Below, in pieces: positions 41,109-49,896 of a DNA stretch of 64,000 nucleotides. This DNA comes from G965222535 sp965222535. Lineage in GTDB: Bacteria > Pseudomonadota > Gammaproteobacteria > HK1. The position numbers and the translations under genes are program-made. The notes under the pieces were generated by a model. That model did no database searches. It worked only from the letters and a program-made list of their open reading frames with translations, and had not been told where the DNA came from. Each line of letters opens with the position of its first letter. Positions within the stretch are counted from its first letter, which is position 1. Where the stretch lies: contig OZ244957.1 of NCBI GenBank assembly GCA_965222535.1, positions 1,612,001 to 1,676,000 of the forward strand, written 5' to 3'.

Positions 41109-41609
41109 ATGAGCGAGAACGCTGCCAGCGTGAGCGCCAAGGTTGATTTCTATCTGCTCGACAGCAACCAGCGGCATCACCTGCTACGCTTTGCTTGTCG
41201 CCTGACGGATAAGGTGTTCTCTCTCGGCAAACGCATCTGGTTGCGCGCAGAGAATGAAGATGAAGCGGCGCTGCTGGATGACCTGCTGTGGACCTTCAGC
41301 GACGTAAGCTTTATCCCCCATTGCCGTCTTTGCACCGCGGCATCTGCCGCCAGCGCCGTTGTCGATAGCGCCGCGGATGGGAATGCAGTGCTGATCAGCG
41401 CTGCCGCTGATGCACGGGCGCCCAAAGCTGCCGAGGTGCTGATCAATCTTGCCCCAGTAATGCCTGACGCAGCCACCGACTGGACGCGCATAGCGGAGAT
41501 CGTGGGTGCCGACGAAGCGCAGCGCGCCAATGCCCGCAGGCGTTTTAAACTCTACCGTGACCAAGGCATGGATTTGCACAGCCATTTTATCCAGAATTTA
41601 AATTCCTGA
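41109..41609 (+). CDS. holC: DNA polymerase III subunit chi
   Basis: 166 residues from the ATG at 41109. Chi links the clamp loader (through psi) to single-strand binding protein at the replication fork. Seen: VDFYLLDSNQRHHLLRFACR, LTDKVFSLGKRIWLRAENED, ALLDDLLWTFSDVSFIPHC (the W-x-F...FIPH motif), then VLINLAP and RFKLYRDQGMDLHSHFI. Slightly longer than E. coli chi. valS, which often follows, is absent; the next gene is convergent. Confidence 0.93.
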   Translation: MSENAASVSAKVDFYLLDSNQRHHLLRFACRLTDKVFSLGKRIWLRAENEDEAALLDDLLWTFSDVSFIPHCRLCTAASAASAVVDSAADGNAVLISAAADARAPKAAEVLINLAPVMPDAATDWTRIAEIVGADEAQRANARRRFKLYRDQGMDLHSHFIQNLNS

Positions 41610-41774
41610 ATTATCTCTTGCAGCCAACAAGTACCTGCGGCAGATTGCGCTTGTTGCGGGTTGATCTTTCCAATCCCGATGCTTCAAAGGGAGCCTTGGA
41701 TCAGAGAAGGCATCCGGCGGTACCATACCGCTAGGGGGAAGGTCCTGCTGTGTGTACCCCTAGCTTCCCTAGGT

Positions 41775-44219
41775 TCATGCTTTCAAGCGCTTGTTATCCG
41801 CGTCCCACAGGGACTGCGTGGCGCTTACGGTGGCGCAAAGGCGGCGGCCATAGCTCTCGACTTCAAGCGGCGTGTTGGCGACCGTCAACGCCGGCGGTAG
41901 CATCGCAAAGCCGATCGTTTTGCCGCTGCGATAACCACGATTGGCTGAAGTGATCTCCCCTACCATGGCATCGTTATGCCACACCGTGGACATATACGGC
42001 GGGATCTGCTCACCGGCTTCGATGGTCAATACGGCAAAGCGTTTTTTGCTGCCCGCTTGGAGTTCTTTGAGCAACGCCAGACGCCCTGGAAAGTCGCCCT
42101 TGGAAAAGTGGATAAAGCGTTCAAGCCCGGCTTCAAGCATCGAATAGTCGGTGGACAAGTCGCCTTTCCAAGTGCGGTAGCCTTTCTCGATGCGCAGCGA
42201 ATCCAGCGCATACATACCGAACGGCTGTAATCCCAGCGAGCCACCGACGTCGCTTAGCGCAGCGTAGATGGAGGGGAGGTTTTCGGGAGCCGTATGGATC
42301 TCAAAGCCTAGCTCGCCAGTGAAACTGACGCGCACCAAGCGAACTTCCTTGCCAGCGACCGCGGTTGCTTGGTGACGAAGCCACGCGGCCTGCAGATCCG
42401 CGTTGCTGAGGCGAGAGAGCAGGTCCCTCGATTTTGGCCCTGCCAAGATCAATGTACCAAAGTCTTCGCTGCGGTTGCTCAGCTGAATCGCGCCGCTGGT
42501 CAAGCGGCTTTTCAGCAGCTCCAAATCATGCTGCTCGGCAGCGGCGGCAGTGATCAGCCAGTAGTGATCGGTTGCCATGCGGATCATCGTCATCTCGGTA
42601 ACGATGCGCCCGCGGTGATCGGCAAAATACACCAGCCCCATGCGCCCGACGCGTGGGATGGTGCCGGTGATCTGTGATCGCAACCAAGCGGCGGCACCTT
42701 CCCCGTTGACTTCAAAGCGCGCAAATCCGGGCAGGTCGAGTACTCCGGCGGCGTCGCGCACGGCCAAGCACTCGGCGCGCACCCGTGGCTCCCACGGCCC
42801 CGCAGCGTGCCACGTCAGGGTTGAGGGCTCGGCGGTTTCATCGCCGGCTTTGGCGAACCAGTTAGCCCGCTCCCAACCACCATACACTCCCATCTGAGCG
42901 CCGCGCGAAAGCAGCGCTTGATGCAGTGTCGAACAGCGCTGGTTGCGCCCCGCGGGCCATTCATGGTGTGGAAAGTGCATCGCGTACTCATTGCCATACA
43001 CCTCCATGCCTTTGGCGGTTACGTAGTCCTGCGAGACCCAGTTGCCAAAGCGGCGCGGATCACAGGACCACATGTCCCACTCGGTGCCCCCGTCCACCAC
43101 CCATTCGGCCAGCACTTTGCCAGCGCCGCCGGCCTGCGCGATGCCAAACGTGAACACGCAGGCCTCAAACGCATCCACCACCCCGGGCATCGGGCCGATC
43201 AATGGGTTGCCGTCTGGGGTGTATGGGATCGGGCCGTTGATAACGCGGTTAACCCCGACGGTGCTCATCAACGGCACACGTGCCATCGCATCCTCGATAT
43301 ACCATTCAATGCGATCGAGATCGTCGGGGTACAACTGAAACGAAAAGTCATGCGGCAGCGGATCATCCGGCTGCACCCAATGCGCACGGCAATTACGCTC
43401 ATACGGCCCAAGGTTAAACCCGTGCTTCTCTTGGCGCAGATAATACGACGAATCAACGTCTCGTAGCAGCGGTAGCTTGTGCCCGACTTCCTCTGTCCAA
43501 GCCTTCAACTCAGGGCATTCTTCAGTGGTCAGATATTGATGCGACAGGGTGACCATCGGCACGAAGCGACCAAACATCGCGCCTACCTGCTGCGCTCGAT
43601 AACCGGCGGCATTGACCACATACTGGCAACGGATGGCACCTTGTGCGGTGTCAACCACCCATTCGCCGTGCTCGCGCTGTACTCCCGTAACGGCGCAGAA
43701 GCGGATGATCCGTGCGCCCCGATCGCGCGCCCCTTTGGCCAACGCTTGGGTTAATTGCGCGGGGTCGATATCACCATCGCAGGGGTCATACAAAGCGCCT
43801 TCAAGCGCATGTGTTTCGATAAATGGGTAGCGCTCTTTCAGCGCGCTGACGGGGCATAGCTGGATATCCATGCCCTGGTAACGCCCCATGGTCACCACGC
43901 GCTCAAACTCCTGCATCCGCTCATACGAGTGCGCTAAGCGCAGCGATCCAGTGACGTGATAGTTCATCGGGTAGTCAACCGCCTCCCCAAGACCGCGGTA
44001 CAGTTCGGTTGAATAGCGCTGCATGTTCATCACCGACCATGAGGCCGAAAACGTCGGCACGTTACCTGCCGCATGCCAAGTAGAGCCGGAGGTCAATTCG
44101 TTACGCTCCAGCAACACGCAATCAGACCAGCCGCGCAGCGCCAGGTGGTATAGAGCCGATACCCCAACGGCCCCGCCGCCAATGATCACAACCCGTGCCG
44201 TTGTAGGGAAATCTGCCAT
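41775..44219 (-). CDS. FAD-dependent oxidoreductase/GcvT protein, dimethylglycine or sarcosine dehydrogenase type (copy 2)
   Basis: 814 residues with the same build as copy 1 at 12568: RVVIIGGGAVGVSALYHLAL for FAD, TSGSTWHAAGNVPTF with the likely FAD-linking His, SSYYLRQEKHGFNLGPYERN, then C-terminal GcvT domains (GVLDLPGFARFEVNGEGAA, TGELGFEIHTAPENL, YALDSLRIEKGYRTWKGDLS). Predicted to demethylate an N-methylated amine, giving one-carbon units to tetrahydrofolate. The two copies differ clearly in sequence and may have different substrates. Stands as a single gene between holC and DUF429; all neighbours are unrelated. Confidence 0.88.
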   Translation of the reverse strand: MADFPTTARVVIIGGGAVGVSALYHLALRGWSDCVLLERNELTSGSTWHAAGNVPTFSASWSVMNMQRYSTELYRGLGEAVDYPMNYHVTGSLRLAHSYERMQEFERVVTMGRYQGMDIQLCPVSALKERYPFIETHALEGALYDPCDGDIDPAQLTQALAKGARDRGARIIRFCAVTGVQREHGEWVVDTAQGAIRCQYVVNAAGYRAQQVGAMFGRFVPMVTLSHQYLTTEECPELKAWTEEVGHKLPLLRDVDSSYYLRQEKHGFNLGPYERNCRAHWVQPDDPLPHDFSFQLYPDDLDRIEWYIEDAMARVPLMSTVGVNRVINGPIPYTPDGNPLIGPMPGVVDAFEACVFTFGIAQAGGAGKVLAEWVVDGGTEWDMWSCDPRRFGNWVSQDYVTAKGMEVYGNEYAMHFPHHEWPAGRNQRCSTLHQALLSRGAQMGVYGGWERANWFAKAGDETAEPSTLTWHAAGPWEPRVRAECLAVRDAAGVLDLPGFARFEVNGEGAAAWLRSQITGTIPRVGRMGLVYFADHRGRIVTEMTMIRMATDHYWLITAAAAEQHDLELLKSRLTSGAIQLSNRSEDFGTLILAGPKSRDLLSRLSNADLQAAWLRHQATAVAGKEVRLVRVSFTGELGFEIHTAPENLPSIYAALSDVGGSLGLQPFGMYALDSLRIEKGYRTWKGDLSTDYSMLEAGLERFIHFSKGDFPGRLALLKELQAGSKKRFAVLTIEAGEQIPPYMSTVWHNDAMVGEITSANRGYRSGKTIGFAMLPPALTVANTPLEVESYGRRLCATVSATQSLWDADNKRLKA

Positions 44220-44239
44220 TTATCGCTCTCCAATGCCGT

Positions 44240-44980
44240 TCAATTTAAGGAAAATGTATTGCGGCTGCCCCTGCAAGAATAAACCATCTCCATAGGGAGG
44301 CCGCGTGAATCCCTCTCAGGCGTTGTTGGAAGCGTACAAATGCTTTCTGGTGGTGCGCAAGCAGTAACCACTGCAACCAGTGCATCCGCTATATCGTCGC
44401 GTGCGACATCCTTGCGGAGATAGTGTTTAAGCGACTCATCGGCAACCGCAGCCGCCATTGGAAGGGCTTCCTTTAGCAGGCGCATTCTCTCCGCAGATCC
44501 TGCCTTTGTCTTTTTACTGTGCGGCATGGGATTGCCGCCAGCCAACCCCCAGAAACATACTTCTGGGTGCACCTCGCGGACAATTTTTTGAGCGTGCCGG
44601 TCTGATGCAAGCAATTCGTCCACTTCCCGTATCCTGGGGATGATGCAGAACGTTTGTATGCTGAGACCTTTGCCGGTCAAGCATCGGTTCTTCTGTGACG
44701 CTGCTGCGTGGGTCTTCTCGGACAGCATCGCCCGAATCGGCGCTGGGAAGACGCTGGAGCGCCTTGGCCCTAAGCGCTTGCGAGCACCAACATCACACGG
44801 CCTTGGAAGCGCAGTATCATCTCGCAGCCCGATCGGTATATCCACCAGCACGCACGCCTTTTTTGGCGCGGACGAAACTATCTCTGCAAGAGTTCTAGAG
44901 ATCCCGGCGGTCATCTTTTCCTCTTCAAGGCGGACAAAGAACCAGCCGTACGCGCAGCCATCAACGCCTATGTATGTCAT
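44240..44980 (-). CDS. DUF429-family protein
   Basis: 246 residues. Begins YIGVDGCAYGWFFVRLEEEK and contains CVLVDIPIGLRDD, RPCDVGARKRLGPRRSSVFP, VREVHPEVCFWGLAGGNP, HSKKTKAGSAERMRLL and KDVARDDIADALVAVVTA: the RNase H-like DUF429 pattern with conserved Asp residues (GVDG, DIPIG, DDIADA) and HPE. The function of DUF429 is not established; a nuclease-like fold is inferred from the acidic residues. Twenty bases upstream of the FAD/GcvT gene on the same strand, so possibly co-transcribed. Confidence 0.85.
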   Translation of the reverse strand: MTYIGVDGCAYGWFFVRLEEEKMTAGISRTLAEIVSSAPKKACVLVDIPIGLRDDTALPRPCDVGARKRLGPRRSSVFPAPIRAMLSEKTHAAASQKNRCLTGKGLSIQTFCIIPRIREVDELLASDRHAQKIVREVHPEVCFWGLAGGNPMPHSKKTKAGSAERMRLLKEALPMAAAVADESLKHYLRKDVARDDIADALVAVVTACAPPESICTLPTTPERDSRGLPMEMVYSCRGSRNTFSLN

Positions 44981-45034
44981 GGGTTTTGCACTCCATAAGT
45001 AACCGGGCTGAATTGGGTCTGGCGTATTGGAGCG

Positions 45035-45958
45035 TTAGCCGCGCGGGTGGTGCTGCGCGTGCAGTTGTTTTAATCGCTCCCGCGCGACGTGCGTGTAAAT
45101 CTGTGTGGTGGATATATCTTTATGCCCCAGCATCATCTGCACGGCGCGCAGGTCAGCGCCATGGTTCAACAGATGGGTTGCGAAAGAATGGCGCAAGGTG
45201 TGCGGCGAAACCGTCGCATTGATCCCGGCCAATACCGCATAATGGCGGATCTGTTGCCAAAAGCGCTGGCGGCTCATCGCTCTTCCGCTGCGCGTCGGGA
45301 ACAGCACCTCGCTCGGTCGTTGGCCCAATAGCACCGGGCGTGCGCCGCTTAGAAAGTCACTGACGGTGTCGATAGCGACTTCTCCCAATGGCACCAGGCG
45401 CTCTTTTCGCCCCTTACCGATGACGCGCAACGCACCCTGGATCAGATTAACCTGCGACAGGGTTAGCCCGGTCAATTCCGATACCCGGAGCCCGGTGGCG
45501 TACAGCACTTCCATCATCGCCCGATCGCGCAAACCGATCGCGCTGGCGGGGTTGGCGGCAGCCAACAGGCGCTCAACGTTGACTTCCGACAATGCCGCTG
45601 GCAACGCACGCTTAACCGCCGCGCTGCCGATGCCTTCCAACGGCGTTTCAGCAATAATGCCTTCGCGCACCAAGTATTCATAAAAGCGCTTCAGGGTTGA
45701 TCGCCGGCGCATCTGCGTGGCTCGCGCGCCGCTATCTGAGGTGCTGATAAAACCCAGCAGATCAGCACTATCGGCATCGCTGAGGTGGCGCTTACGGTTG
45801 GCCAGAAAGCGCGACAGTAAGGTCAGATCCGTACGGTAGGCGGCCAAGGTGTTGGGCGACAGCCGGCGCTCCAGCCACGAGGCGTCAAGGTATTGCTTGA
45901 TCAACGCTGCGTCAAGAGCGGTTACTGGTTTGGCAGCGGGGTGTGTTGTGCGCGCCAT
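45035..45958 (-). CDS. xerD: Tyrosine recombinase XerD
   Basis: 307 residues. With XerC it resolves chromosome dimers at dif. N-terminal SAM-like domain (LDASWLERRLSPNTLAAYRT, DLTLLSRFL) and a catalytic domain with Arg in YATGLRVSELTGL, Lys in IGKGRKERLVPLG, and SPHTLRHSFATHLLNHGADL, QMMLGHKDISTTQIYTHV carrying His, Arg, His and the Tyr nucleophile. The XerD-like sequence and length argue against a phage integrase. No dif-like site was found nearby. Confidence 0.95.
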   Translation of the reverse strand: MARTTHPAAKPVTALDAALIKQYLDASWLERRLSPNTLAAYRTDLTLLSRFLANRKRHLSDADSADLLGFISTSDSGARATQMRRRSTLKRFYEYLVREGIIAETPLEGIGSAAVKRALPAALSEVNVERLLAAANPASAIGLRDRAMMEVLYATGLRVSELTGLTLSQVNLIQGALRVIGKGRKERLVPLGEVAIDTVSDFLSGARPVLLGQRPSEVLFPTRSGRAMSRQRFWQQIRHYAVLAGINATVSPHTLRHSFATHLLNHGADLRAVQMMLGHKDISTTQIYTHVARERLKQLHAQHHPRG

Positions 45959-46211
45959 CGCGAGTCTCGCTCAGATAAGGCATTGCTAAAAATTCCGAAT
46001 CAATTTGATTTTATGAGAACTTTGAATTAGAAAGAAATGAAGGTGATAGGGTTCTGTTGAACAGATTTTTTTGAGAAGACTTGGTGTTAATGGCTCACAT
46101 TAGTCATGAAAGAGAGTTTTTCAGGTGATTTGTTGGGGTTATTTGGCTTATAGCACTGCTTTTTTATCCATATCCCGTTTTTGGACGGACTTATCCTGCG
46201 AGTGCCAAACA

Positions 46212-46442
46212 CTACTTTATATAGAGAATTTCTTTGATTTCTATCAATTGATCTCGTATAGAGATAAAGATAGCAAGCACACCACACACGCTTATTGCGA
46301 GAATACATCCGATAACAAAACCGACAATTATTCCAACGTGGTCAGCTACCTCAAGACCGATAATTATTTCAGCGTATTCAGTTGCTCCAGCACCTAGAAG
46401 CGCACCACCGATTATAAAGGCTAGTGCCAGAAATCCATTCAA
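46212..46442 (-). CDS. Small two-helix membrane protein, start region disturbed
   Basis: 76 residues from a TTG at 46442, with two hydrophobic segments (NGFLALAFIIGGALLGAGAT and VGIIVGFVIGCILAISVCGV) and a charged tail. The best ribosome site (GGAGAGAGACCC) leads to an ATG at 46474 in another frame that stops after 11 codons, exactly overlapping this start. A one-base frameshift would join the two, so the gene may be recently broken or translationally coupled. AT-rich; family not recognised. The 250 bp downstream (45959-46211) show nothing else. Confidence 0.45.
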   Translation of the reverse strand: MNGFLALAFIIGGALLGAGATEYAEIIIGLEVADHVGIIVGFVIGCILAISVCGVLAIFISIRDQLIEIKEILYIK

Positions 46443-46543
46443 GAAACAACAGTGCTGGCAAGAAAGTGGTTCATGGGTCTCTCTCCTATAAAAGGAACAA
46501 TATTGATAAGTTTTGCAAATCCTATATCTGGCTGTGATGAGAC

Positions 46544-46888
46544 TCAGATTTTTTCCTTCACCTTGACCGCGTTGCCAATCCGGTCACGCAAATAATAAAG
46601 CTTCGCTCGCCGCACATCACCACGACGTTTTACTTTTATGTCGTGGATCTGCTTGCTGTAGGTCTGGTACACCCGCTCAACGCCTTCGTCATGAAACAGC
46701 TGACGTACCGTGAACGAGGAATTGAGACCGCGGTTGCGTTTGGCGATCACGATCCCTTCAAATGCCTGCAAGCGCTCCCGCTTGCCTTCAATCACCCGGC
46801 TTTGTACAACAACCGTATCGCCTGGAGCAAATGCTGGGATTTCTTGGGTCATCTGCTCCTTTTCTAGCTCATCAATGATATTGCTCAT
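46544..46888 (-). CDS. rplS: 50S ribosomal protein L19
   Basis: 114 residues. L19 lies at the 30S-50S interface. Typical sequence: IPAFAPGDTVVVQSRVIEG, RERLQAFEGIVIAKRNRGLN, SSFTVRQLFHDEGVERVYQT, VKRRGDVRRAKLYYLRDR. Last gene of rpsP-rimM-trmD-rplS, separated from trmD by an A-type repeat (46929-47031). Confidence 0.98.
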   Translation of the reverse strand: MSNIIDELEKEQMTQEIPAFAPGDTVVVQSRVIEGKRERLQAFEGIVIAKRNRGLNSSFTVRQLFHDEGVERVYQTYSKQIHDIKVKRRGDVRRAKLYYLRDRIGNAVKVKEKI

Positions 46889-46928
46889 CGGTTTATTTCC
46901 TTATGCCTTAAGCATTTTTGCTGATGGA

Positions 46929-47031
46929 AACCTCGAAAAATCTCAACGGGATGGGAGTTTGGGGGAAAGGACATGCTTGCCTGTAACGTAAACTCATTGA
47001 TTTATAACCCTTCCCCCAATAGGTAAGTCCC
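46929..47031 (-). repeat. Dispersed repeat A, copy A4, inside the rpsP operon
   Basis: Minus strand: CTTACCTATTGGGGGAAGGG, TTATAAATCAATGAG, TTTACGTTACAGGCAAGCAT, GTCCTTTCCCCC, AAACTCCCATCCCGTTGAGA, TTTTTCGAGG. It lies between trmD and rplS, so it is transcribed with the operon and could form structure in the mRNA. Confidence 0.8.
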
Positions 47032-47047
47032 GCAGGGCCCTGCGGAA

Positions 47048-47815
47048 TTATTCCGTATCGGAGGTTTTGGAAGGACTTCCCCAATCATCCCACATCTGCG
47101 CCAGTAACGTTTGCTCTTCAACGCTAAGACGGGCATTGTCAATCAGATCAGGTCGCCGGCTTTGAGTGCGGCGCAACGCCTGCTCCAAGCGCCACTGGCG
47201 AATTGCCTGATGGTTGCCAGAACACAGGATCGAAGGTACCGCCCGGTCGTCGATTGTCCGCGGGCGCGTGTAATGTGGCCAGTCAAAGCCTACTCGCGAC
47301 TGATATGAATCCTCGACAAGCGAAGCTGGATTCCCCAGTGCTCCTGGAATGCATCTGACCAACGCCTCGATCAATAGCAGCGCCGGTAATTCACCTCCAC
47401 TCACGACAAAATCGCCGATCGACAAGTCCTCGTCAACCACCGCATCCAGCAAGCGCTCATCAATTCCCTCGTAACGACCGCATACTAGGATCAGTTCCCG
47501 GTGCGCATATAAGCGCTCCACTTCGGTTTGATCCAGAGGACGTCCCTGGGGCGATAAGTGCACCACCCGTGCGTGGCGTAAGTCCTGCCTAGCGGCTGCA
47601 ATCGCATCAAACAGCGGCTGATAACACATCACCATGCCAGGCCCACCGCCATACGGGCGGTCATCAACGGTGCCATGGCGATTGTTAGTGTAGTCTCTGG
47701 GGTTATGGCATTGCAGCGCCAGCCGCCGCGCTTTCAGTGCGCGACTGAGCACCCCATAAGCCGCTACGCCTTCCACCATTTCGGGAAACAGCGTGATGAC
47801 ATCAATGTGCAGCAT
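47048..47815 (-). CDS. trmD: tRNA (guanine37-N1)-methyltransferase
   Basis: 255 residues from the ATG at 47815 (MLHIDVITLFPEMVEGVAAY), the normal family length. Makes m1G37, preventing frameshifting. SPOUT-family knot motifs: YGGGPGMVMCYQPL, LSPQGRPLDQTEVERL, LILVCGRYEGIDERLLD, DLSIGDFVVSGGELPALLLI and EALVRCIPGALGN. Third gene of the rpsP operon; about 230 bases separate it from rimM. Confidence 0.98.
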   Translation of the reverse strand: MLHIDVITLFPEMVEGVAAYGVLSRALKARRLALQCHNPRDYTNNRHGTVDDRPYGGGPGMVMCYQPLFDAIAAARQDLRHARVVHLSPQGRPLDQTEVERLYAHRELILVCGRYEGIDERLLDAVVDEDLSIGDFVVSGGELPALLLIEALVRCIPGALGNPASLVEDSYQSRVGFDWPHYTRPRTIDDRAVPSILCSGNHQAIRQWRLEQALRRTQSRRPDLIDNARLSVEEQTLLAQMWDDWGSPSKTSDTE

Positions 47816-48042
47816 ACGCCGCCTGCAAGTCAAAGCAATGATTGTAACAGGCGCGGGGCGCGCTTCTCAGAGCATCGCTCGGGCAGTACTTAAGCGCCAT
47901 GTGCAGATGGCGGTACTAGCACACCGCCCGTAGGCCGCCAAAGCGTAACGCGTCTGCAGCAGGAGAAGCCATCAAAGCGGCGTTTTACACGTACCATGCA
48001 AGCTGAGATCTTATCGTCAGCGCGCCAAAGAGCGCCGCCGAT

Positions 48043-48597
48043 TCAATGATCTGGAGTACCTGCTTCTTCCCAATCAACGACGATGATGCCACGCGCAGGG
48101 TCAATTTCTTTCAACACCTGATCGGGTATGTATGGAATCAGGTGTTGCTGTTCGGCCTGCACCACCAGCACATCATTAGCGCCAGTGCGGATCAGCTTAT
48201 CCACGTCTCCCAACACAACACCATGCACCGTGATCACCTGCAGACCGATCAGATCAGCCCAATAATAATCGCCGGGTTGCAGCCGTGGTAGTCGCTGGCG
48301 GCTAATCGCTATTTCACTACCGCTGAGTTCAATTGCCTGATCGCGATCATGGCAACAATCAAGCTGCACTGCAATATAGCGAGGATGTATCGTGGCATCA
48401 AGGACATTGCACTGCCGCTGCTCGCCGTTGCCAAGACTGCCACCCAATAGCAGTTGCCACGGTGAGTAGGTCAGGATGTCTCCTTTTTCCTCAGTTATCG
48501 ACTTAACCCTGACCCAACCATTGACCCCAGAAGCACCACTGATATATCCGATCGTCAGCAGCGCATTAATGCGCTGCGCGGCTGTCTGGGGAATCAC
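48043..48597 (-). CDS. rimM: 16S rRNA processing protein RimM
   Basis: 184 residues. Assists maturation of the 30S head near S19. N-terminal RimM barrel: LLTIGYISGASGVNGWVRVK, SITEEKGD; the PRC-barrel half: YYWADLIGLQVITVHGVVLG, DVDKLIRTGANDVLVVQAEQ, LIPYIPDQVLKEIDPARGII. The predicted start (48597) overlaps the 3' end of rpsP by 32 bases in another frame, so coupling is likely. Confidence 0.95.
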   Translation of the reverse strand: MIPQTAAQRINALLTIGYISGASGVNGWVRVKSITEEKGDILTYSPWQLLLGGSLGNGEQRQCNVLDATIHPRYIAVQLDCCHDRDQAIELSGSEIAISRQRLPRLQPGDYYWADLIGLQVITVHGVVLGDVDKLIRTGANDVLVVQAEQQHLIPYIPDQVLKEIDPARGIIVVDWEEAGTPDH

Positions 48598-48844
48598 TGT
48601 TGCCGACCGATTTTGCGGATAACAATTTTTTTACCGCAGCGCTGATCTGAGCGCCCCGCGCAACCCAATGTTCAATGCGATCGTGCTGGATGCGCTTTTT
48701 TTCTTCATTTGCCACCGCAATCGGATTATAAAAACCAACCCGCTCAATGAAACGGCCATCGCGACCGCTGCGGCTATCGGTTACCACAACATGGTAGAAG
48801 GGACGCCCTTTTGAGCCAGCGCGCGAAAGCCTTATCTTGACCAT
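48566..48844 (-). CDS. rpsP: 30S ribosomal protein S16
   Basis: 92 residues from the ATG at 48844, matching the universal S16 start MVKIRLSRAGSKGRPFYHVV, followed by VTDSRSGRDGRFIERVGFYN and HDRIEHWVARGAQIS. An upstream extension of the frame has no homology. First gene of the conserved rpsP-rimM-trmD-rplS operon. The C-terminal tail (KSVGNSDSPDSRAAH) extends beyond the usual S16 end and overlaps rimM. A hairpin related to the B repeats lies just upstream (about 48880-48915). Confidence 0.98.
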   Translation of the reverse strand: MVKIRLSRAGSKGRPFYHVVVTDSRSGRDGRFIERVGFYNPIAVANEEKKRIQHDRIEHWVARGAQISAAVKKLLSAKSVGNSDSPDSRAAH

Positions 48845-49001
48845 ACCATCAGTACCCTCTAAATGAGTATAAAACGGTGCTTCGGGAAAAACCCAGAGCA
48901 GATTTTCGAGAGGTGCCACCTTCCCTGAATAGAGCACCATAATAGAGCATTGCTTGCATCGTAGAGCGTCCACAGCTCACAGGGAAGGGGAGATCTTGTC
49001 A

Positions 49002-49628
49002 TCAATCGAACAAAAAGGTACGCGCATGGAAACGCGCCTCACGCACCGTGCTCGAAAACCAAGTGCCGGTACGTTGTATTAACGATCCCTTGATCTGGTC
49101 ATTGACCGTAACGGCGCGGCGTATATCGGTTTCTACATTCGCAACGCGGAGCCGCGCTGTTTCAGTACGCGTATCTTCGGCAGCATGGCGGTTGCGCGTG
49201 GTGGACACAAAGTTCTCACCCGAAACATGCACCGTCTCGGCCCTGATCCCGATTCGTGGGGCTTCAATCATCACTGGCGCATCGGCAGCCCACACCAATG
49301 CGGATTGTTCATTGGCGCGTTGTAACACATTTAAAACAAAACACCGCTTATCGCCGCCAGTCCATACCAGTACGCGATCACCAACCTCGGGGCGCAGCAA
49401 GCACGAAGCCCCAATCGTTACTTGACGACCGTCATCTAAGACCCCTTCGCTACCCGACCACAGGGATATGGCAGCATCGCTTAACCCCTCACTTTGGGCG
49501 TTTGAAGCGCCGTCTTCCAACATGCGCTCCAAGATCGATGAATCTTGGAGCGGCGGCGTGCCTGGTGCTAACTCCGCTGTCGGTTGCGATGGAGGGTTAT
49601 CAGCAATTGGTTTGTGTTGTGCGTTCAT
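49002..49628 (-). CDS. DUF3540-family protein (type VI secretion-associated family)
   Basis: 208 residues. Central IGASCLLRPEVGDRVLVWTG and KRCFVLNVLQRANEQSALVW match the DUF3540 core (A-x-S-C-L-L-x-P-x-x-G-D-x-V-L), followed by beta-strand-rich repeats (PRIGIRAETVHVSGENFVST) and TGTWFSSTVREARFHARTF at the end. In other bacteria DUF3540 genes sit with VgrG, DUF2169, PAAR/DUF4150 and effectors of type VI secretion systems; none of those are here, so this is an orphan. Ends 158 bases upstream of the rpsP start on the same strand. Confidence 0.8.
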   Translation of the reverse strand: MNAQHKPIADNPPSQPTAELAPGTPPLQDSSILERMLEDGASNAQSEGLSDAAISLWSGSEGVLDDGRQVTIGASCLLRPEVGDRVLVWTGGDKRCFVLNVLQRANEQSALVWAADAPVMIEAPRIGIRAETVHVSGENFVSTTRNRHAAEDTRTETARLRVANVETDIRRAVTVNDQIKGSLIQRTGTWFSSTVREARFHARTFLFD

Positions 49629-49680
49629 GGTGTAGGGTGAGGTGATAAATCGGCTCAGAGTCAGATAGGTACTCTGCGGG

Positions 49681-49816
49681 GCTTCTATTGGGGAAATGAC
49701 CCTTCCAACAATTATTTCGTGGTGCCGCTGACTGGATCGAGAGGTCAGCGAACGGCGCGCCTCATTAAAAATAAAACAATCCTTTCCCTCAAAATCTCTA
49801 GTTTTTCGAAGTTCCC
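49681..49816 (+). repeat. Dispersed repeat C, copy C2
   Basis: CTATTGGGGAAATGACCCTT, CCAACAATTATTTCGTGGTG, CCGCTGACTGGATCGAGAGG, TCAGCGAACGGCGCGCC, AAAAATAAAACAATCC, TAGTTTTTCGAAGTTCCC. Closest relative is C3 at 53571. It fills much of the gap 49629-49896. Confidence 0.75.
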
Positions 49817-49896
49817 AGATATTATCGCGGGCCTATTTTACCCTCGGTAGGGAACTGTTGTATCATAACGCAGCTTATGATCTTAGATGAAAATTC

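Noticed and set aside
45035..45958. Tyrosine recombinase at 45035 as the integrase of a genomic island
   Set aside because: Its sequence and length match chromosomal XerD, and there are no att repeats or cargo around it.
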